Positions 1-6,430 of a DNA stretch of 11,119 nt are shown here, piece by piece; the first letter of the stretch is position 1, and each line of letters begins with the position of its first letter. The notes below the pieces were generated by a model, which was not told the origin of the DNA, made no database searches, and worked only from the letters and a program-made list of their open reading frames with translations. The translations under genes were made by a program, and so were the position numbers. Location: NCBI GenBank assembly GCA_023251275.1, contig JAHEZC010000030.1, positions 1-11,119 on the forward strand, in the 5' to 3' direction. The stretch is from Parafilimonas sp. (lineage in GTDB: Bacteria > Bacteroidota > Bacteroidia > Chitinophagales > Chitinophagaceae).

Positions 1-209
1 ATTGAATCAGGATGATAAAATACCGCTGCCGGCTGGTTAATAGTTAAAGTATCCAGGTACGTACCGGGTGGTTTCCTTGAAACTTTTCTGCTGGTTAAGG
101 TATTCTCTGCATTTATGTCTTTTTTATTCGAGACTTCATGATTGGCACATGAAAAAATCAGGAAGAACAAACAGATAGTGAAGAGGTTTTTTAAAATATA
201 ACTGACCAT
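1..209 (-). CDS. Partial lipoprotein of unknown function (N-terminal part)
   Basis: The gene starts at the ATG whose complement is 207-209 and stays open for 69 codons to the window edge, so only the N-terminus is seen. The first ~22 residues form a lipoprotein signal peptide: a short basic start (YILKN), a hydrophobic stretch (LFTICLFFLIF) and the lipobox-like FSC with Cys at about residue 22, followed by a polar Asn/Lys-rich linker. The protein is probably exported and lipid-anchored. The visible part after the linker (PPGTYLDTLTINQPAAVFYH) matches no family I recognise. A possible -7 element lies just upstream (238-245). The gene is separated from the upstream operon by a terminator, so it is probably transcribed on its own. 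Confidence 0.75.
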   Translation of the reverse strand, partial: MVSYILKNLFTICLFFLIFSCANHEVSNKKDINAENTLTSRKVSRKPPGTYLDTLTINQPAAVFYHPDS

Positions 210-237
210 TTTTTTGGGGTTGTTGAAGAATGATTGG

Positions 238-245
238 CAAATATG
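238..245 (-). promoter_or_regulatory. Possible -7 promoter element for the partial lipoprotein gene
   Basis: Read on the minus strand this is CATATTTG, one mismatch from the Bacteroidota -7 consensus TAnnTTTG. It would give a leader of about 25 nt before the ATG at 209. I see no good -33 TTG at 19-21 bp upstream, so the call is weak. Confidence 0.3.
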
Positions 246-276
246 TAATTTTTCTTAACGAAGGATGGTGAAAACA

Positions 277-316
277 ACTATAAAAACAACCTTGAATTGA
301 ATCAATCCAAGGTTGT
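277..316 (-). terminator. Rho-independent terminator of the YceI/cytochrome/DUF5777 operon
   Basis: A 9-bp perfect stem, ACAACCTTG (286-294) with CAAGGTTGT (308-316), encloses a 13-nt loop. On the minus strand it is followed directly by TTTTTATAG, a U-tract. It lies about 50 bp past the stop codon at 365 and separates this operon from the lipoprotein gene starting at 209. Confidence 0.8.
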
Positions 317-364
317 AAAACCGCTAATTTATTTTTTCTATAAAAGAATTATTCTACCCTTTGA

Positions 365-1339
365 TTAATAGTTCCATAATCTTGTAATATTAAAACCGAT
401 GAGGAATTGACCGCCTTTCACTTGTGTACCATCTGTTTTTGTATATCCAAAAGGACTGTTTGCATTATATAGATTATTTTGTTGAGGGCTCAGCAGTGAA
501 TAATTACCCAAAAAGAACTGGAATGAATGGCTGCTTGTATTAAACTCAAACCCAAAAGACAAATTGGGATCGGGATTGTTAACAGCGTGCCTGGTAATAG
601 GTTGATCATAGTTGATCATTATGGAAGTAACATTAGTTAATTTATATCTTCCGGAAAAAGCAATTGCAAAATGATTATGATTCATTTCTTCAAATATAAC
701 CTGTCCGGTGCTATCATTTTTTGTATAATAACCATTTACTGAATTCTGATGTGATAAGCTTACCGCTACCTGTGCAGAAAACTTATTGGTAACTTTCCTG
801 GCAATAATCAACTGGTTGAAAAAAGACAAACGTTGTGATTGGTATTTAAAAATGCTGTTATCCTTATCCTTCCTTGTGTCATAAGCGATGTTACCATAGT
901 ATGTTACACTGACCGGGTATCTGCCTTTTGTCTGTGTAATAAAAGAATATTTAGCATTTGCATCCCACAACATGTGTGCTTTGGTAATACCCATGCCTAC
1001 AAAAAGTTTCTGTATGGGAGCATAATTTACACCGAGGCGGATATTGGAAGGAGCAAAAAATCCCCAGAAATCCTGATAACCGTTTTGAACTGTTCCAAAC
1101 CTATGTTGGATATCAATCTCTAATGTGCCTTTTACGGGCACAAGTACCGTTTGGTTGTCAATAATCCAGACGCTTTGAAAAGTGTTTTTTACCGGTTTGA
1201 CCTTGACAGGAGCAGCACTTTCTCCTGCGACGACAGAACTATCCTGTGCATGCAGGTCTACCTGAAATAAAAACAAGCAACTGAACAGGGACACAGGTAA
1301 AATAAACGCGTGGTCTGGTATATTTAGCTTTAGTTTCAT
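365..1339 (-). CDS. DUF5777-like outer-membrane beta-barrel protein
   Basis: A 324-residue exported protein. The N-terminus has a hydrophobic signal segment (about residues 10-27), with likely cleavage near LHA-QDS (residues 31-32). The mature part has alternating polar/aromatic strands typical of a beta-barrel: a region opening DNQTVLVPVKGTLEIDIQHR (about 61-80), strands such as NIRLGVNYAP and VSVTYYGNIAYD, and the aromatic C-terminus FLIGFNITRLWNY usual for outer-membrane barrels. The KGTLEIDIQHRFG segment and the ending resemble the Bacteroidota DUF5777 family, recognised from memory and not by search. Function is unknown. It is the last gene of an operon with a YceI-like lipoprotein and a c-type cytochrome, 23 bp after the cytochrome gene, so a role in the cell-envelope side of the same redox pathway is likely. 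It could be a porin for a small solute. Confidence 0.8.
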   Translation of the reverse strand: MKLKLNIPDHAFILPVSLFSCLFLFQVDLHAQDSSVVAGESAAPVKVKPVKNTFQSVWIIDNQTVLVPVKGTLEIDIQHRFGTVQNGYQDFWGFFAPSNIRLGVNYAPIQKLFVGMGITKAHMLWDANAKYSFITQTKGRYPVSVTYYGNIAYDTRKDKDNSIFKYQSQRLSFFNQLIIARKVTNKFSAQVAVSLSHQNSVNGYYTKNDSTGQVIFEEMNHNHFAIAFSGRYKLTNVTSIMINYDQPITRHAVNNPDPNLSFGFEFNTSSHSFQFFLGNYSLLSPQQNNLYNANSPFGYTKTDGTQVKGGQFLIGFNITRLWNY

Positions 1340-1362
1340 TTTATTATTTTTTTGGAGTTCAT

Positions 1363-1746
1363 CTAATTATTTGGCGCACCATTTCTGATCCAGTCATATA
1401 TTTTTTGTCTGTCAGCAGCAGCGGGAATGTATTGCAGCATATCTCCATTAATCATTTTATATAAAATACTTTCTTTTGGTACAGAGATATTGACAAATCC
1501 GCCGTTGACAATTTGATTGTAGGATATATCTATAATCATATAAGGCTTGTGATCCCCGGATGCATGACAACCCGATAAAGCACAATTAGTATTCAGAAAC
1601 GGCGCCAAATCATTTTTAAAACTCACTGACTGGGGAGGGCCATCCGGATCAATTACAGCATCCGGCAGTATAACATCTGAATAGCAGCCATTTAAACCAA
1701 TTCCCATTATAAGAATGAGACTCATCTTCAATATTACTTTTTTCAT
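1363..1746 (-). CDS. Small lipoprotein c-type cytochrome with CX4CH haem motif
   Basis: A 127-residue protein. The N-terminus is a lipoprotein signal (MKKVILKMSLILIMGIGLNGC), lipobox LNGC, acylated Cys21. The body begins VSFKNDLAPFLNTNC and carries CALSGCH at 55-61: two cysteines separated by four residues, then His61, so the haem motif is CX4CH rather than CX2CH. The C-terminal part has the typical ending of small mono-haem cytochromes: SILYKMINGDM (distal Met98 or, more likely, Met103) and IYDWIRNGAPNN. CX4CH haem attachment is known in some multihaem cytochromes c3, so covalent haem is plausible. It should face the periplasm, anchored in a membrane. It sits 16 bp after the YceI-like gene and 23 bp before the beta-barrel gene. 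The alternative is a haem-free lipoprotein with a disulfide, but the surrounding fold signature argues against that. Confidence 0.8.
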   Translation of the reverse strand: MKKVILKMSLILIMGIGLNGCYSDVILPDAVIDPDGPPQSVSFKNDLAPFLNTNCALSGCHASGDHKPYMIIDISYNQIVNGGFVNISVPKESILYKMINGDMLQYIPAAADRQKIYDWIRNGAPNN

Positions 1747-1762
1747 CGTAATTTTTTTTTGA

Positions 1763-2548
1763 TTACTTATTGTTGAAGTTCATGTTACATTCAATATCAA
1801 TTTTATCTGCAATGCTGGTGCTCGTAATACCAAAATCCCTGCAGTTAAACTGAAACAGTAATTGCAAACCAAAAACATCATATACTGAATTGACATTTGC
1901 TTTTGGGATATATTTTAACCTGCCAATAATAGATTGTGTAAGTGGCGCTGTTAATTTGCCTTGCCAGGTAAGGTTAAGAGTTACTATATAATCAGCGCTG
2001 AGCGGATCAAATTTTACTTCGGTAGTTTTGATTTTAGCGAGATTAGTTACAGTAAGATTCTGTGTGCCATCTACAATAGCAGTAGTACCCATGCCGGAAA
2101 CATTACAACCCGCATCGCGGCCCGGTTCTCCTGTATTGGAGGTGTTGATCTGGACATATCCATTAAAATAAGTCTTTGCAGGTTCATTTTCATAAAATGC
2201 CCATGAACTATCTAATAACGGTTGGCCGGTTGTAACATAATTGATCATTTCTGCATCCGTCACATCATGCATGCCAAATTGGTTAAAACGCCCTGTAAGC
2301 AAACCTGCTATTCCTACATAGTTAGTTGACCACAGTACACTTGAGTGAACTTTATCCAGCTTCCATTCACTGCTATTGCCAGCCGTCATATTACCGGGAA
2401 GATGAACATTTGTGCCCCGCGTAATGACAGGAGTATTAGACGCAGGAGGCGGCGGAACTACATCCTTATGGGTGCAACCGGCGATGTACCCGTAGGCACC
2501 TGCAAGCATCAGGAGAACTATAAGTATTTTGTTGGTAAGCAGTTTCAT
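1763..2548 (-). CDS. YceI-like lipocalin-fold lipoprotein
   Basis: A 261-residue lipoprotein: signal MKLLTNKILIVLLMLAGAYG, lipobox IAGC with Cys25, then a Pro-rich linker (33-36). From about residue 61 the YceI pattern appears: EWKLDKVHSSVLW, GLLTGRFNQF (81-91), YFNGYVQINTSNTGEPGRD (127-145), and a C-terminal FGITSTSIADKIDIECNMNF. YceI proteins are eight-stranded barrels that bind polyisoprenoid or quinone-like lipids in the periplasm, and several are encoded beside cytochromes. Cys148, Cys236 and Cys254 remain in the mature protein, so a disulfide is possible. First gene of a three-gene operon; the ATG at 2548 follows an A-rich leader with a TAGATTTG -7 element 40 bp upstream. The lipid ligand cannot be told from sequence. 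A role in quinone or isoprenoid handling for the respiratory module is inference. Confidence 0.85.
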   Translation of the reverse strand: MKLLTNKILIVLLMLAGAYGYIAGCTHKDVVPPPPASNTPVITRGTNVHLPGNMTAGNSSEWKLDKVHSSVLWSTNYVGIAGLLTGRFNQFGMHDVTDAEMINYVTTGQPLLDSSWAFYENEPAKTYFNGYVQINTSNTGEPGRDAGCNVSGMGTTAIVDGTQNLTVTNLAKIKTTEVKFDPLSADYIVTLNLTWQGKLTAPLTQSIIGRLKYIPKANVNSVYDVFGLQLLFQFNCRDFGITSTSIADKIDIECNMNFNNK

Positions 2549-2587
2549 AAAAAATATTTAAATGAAAAAAAATAATTAATTACTATG

Positions 2588-2595
2588 CAAATCTA
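2588..2595 (-). promoter_or_regulatory. -7 promoter element of the YceI operon (TAGATTTG)
   Basis: On the minus strand the sequence is TAGATTTG, a full match to the Bacteroidota TAnnTTTG element. Transcription would start near 2582, giving a leader of about 34 nt. No TTG stands at the usual 19-21 bp upstream, which fits a promoter that needs an activator. An inverted repeat and an FNR/CRP-like box lie just upstream. Confidence 0.6.
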
Positions 2596-2617
2596 TTTTT
2601 GAGGATTCGAAATATTT

Positions 2618-2650
2618 ATGACTGCCATCAAAGTAAAAAGTGACAGTCAT
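2618..2650. repeat. Imperfect inverted repeat upstream of the YceI promoter
   Basis: Arms ATGACTGCCAT (2618-2628) and GTGACAGTCAT (2640-2650) pair over 11 positions with one C-A mismatch and one G-T wobble, around an 11-nt spacer. No U-tract follows on either strand, so it is not a terminator. Its centre is about 46 bp upstream of the end of the -7 element at 2588, a usual place for a regulator to bind. No specific regulator is recognised. Confidence 0.5.
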
Positions 2651-2662
2651 TATGGTTTCAGG

Positions 2663-2674
2663 TGATTGTAATCA
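2663..2674. promoter_or_regulatory. FNR/CRP-like box TGATTGTAATCA, YceI operon
   Basis: A palindrome of the form TGAT-N4-ATCA, the core of CRP/FNR-superfamily operators. The 13-mer TGATTGTAATCAT is identical to the copy upstream of ppdK (7945-7957). The centre (2668.5) is 80.5 bp from the last base of the TAGATTTG element. It is one of four such boxes in the window, all intergenic. Confidence 0.5.
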
Positions 2675-2932
2675 TAAAATCGAGTGCCGGTAAATTTTTT
2701 TGCAGTGAAAGCAGCAGGAATTCGCTAAATGAAGGATCAGAATCTTAAACGTTTTCAAATGATCATGTTTTTCAACACATCCTCGTGAACTGACGGATTC
2801 GCATACTTCAATTATATAGGGTGTGTGGTTTGCTTCAGGCTGATTTCTTATTCAGCTTATAAAAGAATTATCCAATTTCTTTTCATTCATGAGACATTTT
2901 TTGGTGAAGCAAATTTCAATCTCGTTTTCGTT

Positions 2933-3832
2933 CTAAGCACCAAGCTTTTTGATTTTGAATATTTGTACAACAAGAAAAATGATTATACCCCACACACCAA
3001 TAATGATTGAGTAAGCAATACCAAGCAGCCAGAATGGTGTTTTGAAATGGGCTCCCCAAAGTGTTCGGCTGTTGAATGCATCATTGTTATCCTGAAGTGG
3101 TTTACCCCATTTGCAGTTTTTTTCAATAAGCAGGTTCCCATACAAATCATTGTCTTCAGTTTTTGCAAGCAGTACCAGGTTGCCATTTATATCGCCGGGT
3201 AAACTGTCTCTTTTAAACTGAGCAATTATCTGGCCGCTTGAATCTGTAGTATAAGATTCCTCATCGCCAATAGGCAGGTCCCCCAATAATCTTTTTACCA
3301 TTATTTTTACTTCCACACCTTTTACCGGTTTCCATTCACTGCCATTTTTTTCCAGTGAAGTTATCCTGATGCTTCTTACGCCATCTTCATTTAATGTATC
3401 TAAAACCAGTTTAGCTTTTTTTATTACAACTTCTGCAGTTAATGCTTCTGTTTTTCCGACAGGCTCTGAAGTTGCTTTAAACGTAAATTCTGAAGACGAA
3501 TCCCATGTTGATTTAAAAGAAACAGGGATGATGATCTTGCCTTCACCTTTTTCATTTGTGATAATTTTCCCGAGCGTAGAAGTGTTTGACTTTTCATTCA
3601 AAAAAACAACTACCGTGATGTCTTTTACAGGTAAAAATTTTCGTTCTTTTTTTATTTTAGTTTTTACTATCAGATAAGGCGCCTGCCGGTCAGAAACAAA
3701 ATATTTGATATCTAATAAAACCGGGGCGACAATTGAGTCCTGTGCAAATGAAATTGCTTTTATTCCGGTGATTAAAATGATTGTTGATATAACAATACGG
3801 AGTTTATTTTGCAGTTGTTTCATGTTGTTCAT
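2933..3832 (-). CDS. Membrane-anchored periplasmic protein with two Ig-like repeats, unknown function
   Basis: A 299-residue protein of no family I can name. A signal peptide ends near ISFA-QDS (cleavage about 30/31). Two similar beta-rich units follow: about 65-140 (FLPVKDITVVVFLNEKS, then ITNEKGEGKIIIP) and about 165-237 (WKPVKGVEVKIMVKR, then YTTDSSGQIIAQF). Both share a PVK-hydrophobic strand and a (N/S)xxGxG/SGQ turn, as in carboxypeptidase-regulatory or transthyretin-like folds. A single helix at 266-292 anchors the C-terminus, with a short basic cytoplasmic tail (KIKK). The ATG at 3832 lies inside the end of the NrfD gene (29-bp overlap), so translation is probably coupled; a second in-frame ATG at 3823 is also possible. 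As last gene of the operon it may be a periplasmic scaffold or assembly factor for the NrfD complex; this is inference only. Confidence 0.8.
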   Translation of the reverse strand: MNNMKQLQNKLRIVISTIILITGIKAISFAQDSIVAPVLLDIKYFVSDRQAPYLIVKTKIKKERKFLPVKDITVVVFLNEKSNTSTLGKIITNEKGEGKIIIPVSFKSTWDSSSEFTFKATSEPVGKTEALTAEVVIKKAKLVLDTLNEDGVRSIRITSLEKNGSEWKPVKGVEVKIMVKRLLGDLPIGDEESYTTDSSGQIIAQFKRDSLPGDINGNLVLLAKTEDNDLYGNLLIEKNCKWGKPLQDNNDAFNSRTLWGAHFKTPFWLLGIAYSIIIGVWGIIIFLVVQIFKIKKLGA

Positions 3833-5120
3833 TTATAGTTTCCTGAATAGGTATGATCGGGAATACCCTTGCAAAAAAAGTTATGATCAGTAAGGCGCCT
3901 GCCAATGAACCCATTGCAATAGCCCATTCCTGCCAGCTTGGGAAATAATGTTTGTAGTTCTCAGGCACGTCTGTCATCGGTAGAAATGGATGGAGCAAAG
4001 TTGGCGTTACAATCAGGTATCGTTTGAACCATGCACCAACAACGACCAATATACCTGCAATAAGCGCCGGTAAAGGTTTACGCCCTTTTTTAAATATCAG
4101 TATTAAAATGGGTATTATCATTCCTGCGAGGATAGCAAACCAGAATATTGGTGCATAGTCACCTGCAAATAATTGTGTAAGATGTGCGTCCTCTGATTTT
4201 TTCATTTTAAATGCCGGAACCAAATACTCATTTACATTAAAATATAAATAAAGCAAAGCCAGTAACACCACAATGCGCCCCATTTTATCAAAATGCTTTT
4301 CGGTAATATATTTTTCGAGGTTGTATGCTTTTCTGAAAATATACATAGCAATCAACACCCCGCCCGCCCCAACTAAAAAAGCGCCTGAGATAAAATAAGC
4401 CCCAAAATTGGTGCTATCCCAGCCTGGTCGGTAGGTGGTGGCAAACAACCAGGAAGTAACTGTGTGTATGCAAAAAGCAACAGGAATAATTGTCACACAA
4501 AGAACGTTCACAGCACGTTTGTTCAACATATTCTGAAGCCGTCCACCTTTCCAGAATGAACCAAGAAAATGATATAGTTTATTATACTTTTTTGTTGATC
4601 CCTTCCTGCTTCCCATAAGTATTTTTAAATCAGGCAATAAGGGGAAGTATAATAATAAAAGGCTGAGGAAAAGATAAGTGCCTATTACAATTACATCCCA
4701 CATAATGGGAGATTTAAGCCGTCCGTACAGAAAGAGGTTAAAAAGTCTTTCAGGGCGCCCCATGTCAACGATAATAATCAACGACGCAAATAAGATCGCT
4801 GATACTGCTATGATCTCAGCAATTCTTGTGAGCGGTGTGCTCCATTTTACATTGGCGAGCCGGAAGACTGCAGTTATTAATGAACCCACGAGGCTTATCG
4901 CTACAAAAAATACAAAGTTGGAAATATATATTCCCCACGAAACATAATCTCTCATTGCTGTTACACTCAAACAATTCTTCAATTGCAGATAATAAGCAAA
5001 AGCGCCAACAAGACAAAATGCTATTAATACACCTGTCCAGATCATCCCCAGCTTACCAAACTTTTGAGGAAGAAGATCATTGGTAATTATTTCGCTTGTT
5101 ATAGAAGTTGAATTTTCCAC
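3804..5120 (-). CDS. NrfD/PsrC-family quinone-interacting membrane subunit
   Basis: A 438-residue integral membrane protein with about ten helices (roughly 24-46, 62-86, 98-118, 140-163, 204-225, 240-262, 280-302, 323-344, 350-368, 397-420). The segment RDYVSWGIYISNFVFFVAIS (57-76) and the motif VDMGRPERLFNL after the third helix are hallmarks of the NrfD/PsrC/HybB/ActC superfamily, which oxidises or reduces quinone and passes electrons to a partner iron-sulfur subunit. The length and ten helices are closer to the longer HybB/ActC-type members than to eight-helix PsrC. It follows the four-cluster ferredoxin-like gene by only 6 bp, the usual pairing, and overlaps the next gene by 29 bp. No catalytic subunit is encoded nearby, so the final donor or acceptor is unknown. 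Menaquinone is likely in this phylum. Direction of electron flow cannot be read from sequence. Confidence 0.92.
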   Translation of the reverse strand: MENSTSITSEIITNDLLPQKFGKLGMIWTGVLIAFCLVGAFAYYLQLKNCLSVTAMRDYVSWGIYISNFVFFVAISLVGSLITAVFRLANVKWSTPLTRIAEIIAVSAILFASLIIIVDMGRPERLFNLFLYGRLKSPIMWDVIVIGTYLFLSLLLLYFPLLPDLKILMGSRKGSTKKYNKLYHFLGSFWKGGRLQNMLNKRAVNVLCVTIIPVAFCIHTVTSWLFATTYRPGWDSTNFGAYFISGAFLVGAGGVLIAMYIFRKAYNLEKYITEKHFDKMGRIVVLLALLYLYFNVNEYLVPAFKMKKSEDAHLTQLFAGDYAPIFWFAILAGMIIPILILIFKKGRKPLPALIAGILVVVGAWFKRYLIVTPTLLHPFLPMTDVPENYKHYFPSWQEWAIAMGSLAGALLIITFFARVFPIIPIQETINEQHETTAK

Positions 5121-5126
5121 GTTCAG

Positions 5127-6056
5127 TTATTTAGCATTATTTTTTTCAATAGTATCAGTTTTCAATCCTGTTTCAAAAGGGAAATTTCGATTCACAGGAG
5201 GCAGATAATAAACCCTTGGCTTGGTGCCCAGGTCTTCCATTAAACGATATCCTGCTTTATCTTTAATCAAATCACTAAAACGGAATGTTTCTGCTCCATT
5301 AGTTACTGAATCTTCATTCATATCACCAAAGAAAAAAACACCATTGGGGCATGCAGATACACAATGTGGTAATTCACCTTTTCTTGCCATATCGGGGCAG
5401 AAATCGCACTTACTTACTGTACCAATTTTTTGTGGCACACTTGTTTCACAGGAATAATGTTGTGTGGCAATTTCTTTTTCTGCTACAGGTTCCTGCCAAT
5501 TGAAAACTCTCGTAGAATAGGGACAAGCTGCCATACAAAAACGGCAACCAATACAACGGTCACTGTCAATCAGCACAATTCCATCCATGCGTTTAAAGGT
5601 TGCGTCCACAGGGCAAACCTTTACACAGGGTGGTTCATCACAATGCATGCAGGTAGCAGGTTCCCAGTAAGGTGCTGTATGTTCTGCTTCCTGCATGGCA
5701 TGTATTTTTATCCAGTTTTGTCCCGGGTTTAAATGATGAGCGTGATTGCACTCAGATTTACAGGCGCCCACATTTTTGCATCTCGAAAGGTCTATAACCA
5801 TTACAAATTTTTTCCCTTCTATGCCAATCCTTTCTTCACTGTTTGTTATTGGCGGTAATTCCGGAATGGGTTTTAGAAATGCTTTATCTACTTCAATGAT
5901 CTCGCCATCCACTGATAACAACTTAACCATTTCCCCCGAAGGAATTATTTGATCCTCTCCTGGTCTAAAAGTATTATTCGAAGAACATCCTCCTGCGATG
6001 CCTGCCATTAAAGCTGCAGTCAGAAATTCTCTTCGTGAAGTATCATTATTTTTCAT
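5127..6056 (-). CDS. Tat-exported four-cluster ferredoxin-like electron-transfer lipoprotein (NrfC/PsrB/DmsB type)
   Basis: A 309-residue protein. The N-terminus has a twin-arginine motif SRREFL (7-12), a hydrophobic stretch and a lipobox-like AGGC (Cys24), predicting folded export by Tat and lipid anchoring at the periplasmic face. Residues 42-61 (MVKLLSVDGEIIEVDKAFL) resemble the neighbouring 76-residue protein. The cysteine groups of NrfC/PsrB/DmsB follow: I Cys93-[Val96]-Cys99-Cys103; II Cys136, 139, 144, 148; III Cys168, 171, 174, 178; IV Cys217, 220, 232, 236. Group I lacks the second cysteine, so the cluster normally held by the first three group I cysteines plus Cys236 has only three; Cys203 is a spare. 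The role is to pass electrons between the NrfD subunit (6 bp downstream) and a periplasmic partner. The usual molybdopterin subunit is absent from the window. Confidence 0.92.
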   Translation of the reverse strand: MKNNDTSRREFLTAALMAGIAGGCSSNNTFRPGEDQIIPSGEMVKLLSVDGEIIEVDKAFLKPIPELPPITNSEERIGIEGKKFVMVIDLSRCKNVGACKSECNHAHHLNPGQNWIKIHAMQEAEHTAPYWEPATCMHCDEPPCVKVCPVDATFKRMDGIVLIDSDRCIGCRFCMAACPYSTRVFNWQEPVAEKEIATQHYSCETSVPQKIGTVSKCDFCPDMARKGELPHCVSACPNGVFFFGDMNEDSVTNGAETFRFSDLIKDKAGYRLMEDLGTKPRVYYLPPVNRNFPFETGLKTDTIEKNNAK

Positions 6057-6087
6057 TGTTGGTTTGTTTATCTGTCAGGATAAGTGA

Positions 6088-6318
6088 TTATTTTTTTACC
6101 CATCTTTTCAGTTCCTCATCCTTAATCTTTTTTCTTGCAGAACTCAGCAGTGCCTTATCTATTTCTACCAGCTTACCATCTTGCGTAAGCATTTTAACTG
6201 TTTCATTTTTTTTCATTTTATTGCCAGCTATAAATTTCAATACGGTAAGAGAAGAAAGAAAGACAGTACTCCAAAGCAGGAATTTTTTTCGTGAGTGTGA
6301 TTTTAGATTTTCCTCCAT
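6088..6318 (-). CDS. Small anchored protein resembling the N-terminus of the ferredoxin-like subunit
   Basis: A 76-residue protein, first gene of the operon, 31 bp before the ferredoxin-like gene. Its N-terminus SRKKFL (9-14) and following hydrophobic stretch (about 13-31) look like a degenerate Tat signal or an N-terminal anchor. Residues 39-58 (ETVKMLTQDGKLVEIDKALL) align without gaps with residues 42-61 of the ferredoxin-like subunit, with 11 of 20 identical, including VK, DG and DKA. The basic tail (ARKKIKDEELKRWVKK) contains no cysteine, so it binds no cluster. It is therefore a cluster-free copy of the N-terminal part of its neighbour, perhaps a small structural subunit or maturation helper of the complex. 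Its coding status is supported by this similarity and by operon position. Function is unproven. Confidence 0.75.
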   Translation of the reverse strand: MEENLKSHSRKKFLLWSTVFLSSLTVLKFIAGNKMKKNETVKMLTQDGKLVEIDKALLSSARKKIKDEELKRWVKK

Positions 6319-6344
6319 AAAAAAAACTTGATGATTTAAGTGCG

Positions 6345-6351
6345 CAAAATA
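6345..6351 (-). promoter_or_regulatory. Possible -7 element of the ferredoxin/NrfD operon
   Basis: Minus-strand TATTTTG, a shortened form of TAnnTTTG. It would place the transcript start near 6339 and leave a leader of about 20 nt. No -33 TTG is visible. The FNR/CRP-like box is centred 57.5 bp from its last base, exactly the spacing found at the cytochrome c gene. Confidence 0.4.
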
Positions 6352-6360
6352 TTCAGAGAT

Positions 6361-6377
6361 TTATTATAATATAATAA
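6361..6377. repeat. Perfect 8-1-8 palindrome in the ferredoxin/NrfD promoter
   Basis: TTATTATA (6361-6368), one A, then TATAATAA (6370-6377). It lies between the FNR/CRP-like box and the proposed -7 element, over the -33 region, where a bound protein would affect transcription. It is pure A/T, so chance is a real possibility. Confidence 0.4.
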
Positions 6378-6395
6378 CCTTACTCATGAAGAAAT

Positions 6396-6409
6396 ATGAT
6401 TATTATCAT
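6396..6409. promoter_or_regulatory. FNR/CRP-like box ATGATTATTATCAT, ferredoxin/NrfD operon
   Basis: TGAT-TATT-ATCA (6397-6408) with a matching outer A/T pair, so the half sites are perfect over five bases. The centre is 6402.5, 78 bp upstream of the gap after the start codon and 57.5 bp from the end of the proposed -7 element. A CRP/FNR-type activator is the natural candidate; which member is unknown. Confidence 0.5.
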
Positions 6410-6430
6410 GTTCTTAACACGGCAACTTAA

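Larger units (their letters stand above)
2549..2932. other. 384-bp intergenic region upstream of the YceI operon
   Basis: No gene of its own was found. The left part holds the YceI operon promoter: a -7 element (2588-2595), an 11-bp imperfect inverted repeat (2618-2650) and an FNR/CRP-like box (2663-2674). The right part is the 3' region of the NrfD operon. It contains a 5-bp hairpin (GCTGA 2839-2843 with TCAGC 2852-2856) and a 9-bp long-range inverted repeat (TTTGCTTCA 2829-2837 with TGAAGCAAA 2905-2913), but no convincing hairpin plus U-tract. Nothing recognisable was seen in 2680-2825. Confidence 0.6.

Noticed and set aside
601..619. Direct repeat GTTGATCAT-A-GTTGATCAT, resembling FNR half sites
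   Set aside because: It lies inside the beta-barrel gene, where it encodes MINYDQ, and the halves are direct rather than inverted with the TGAT-N4-ATCA spacing.
839..1123. Plus-strand open frame opposite the beta-barrel gene
   Set aside because: No recognisable domain or promoter; the minus-strand frame has a signal peptide and barrel pattern throughout.
2829..2913. Long-range 9-bp inverted repeat TTTGCTTCA/TGAAGCAAA after the NrfD operon as a terminator or mobile-element end
   Set aside because: The arms are 67 bp apart with only a weak 5-bp hairpin inside, no U-tract, no target duplication and no transposase; kept only as a note on the intergenic region.
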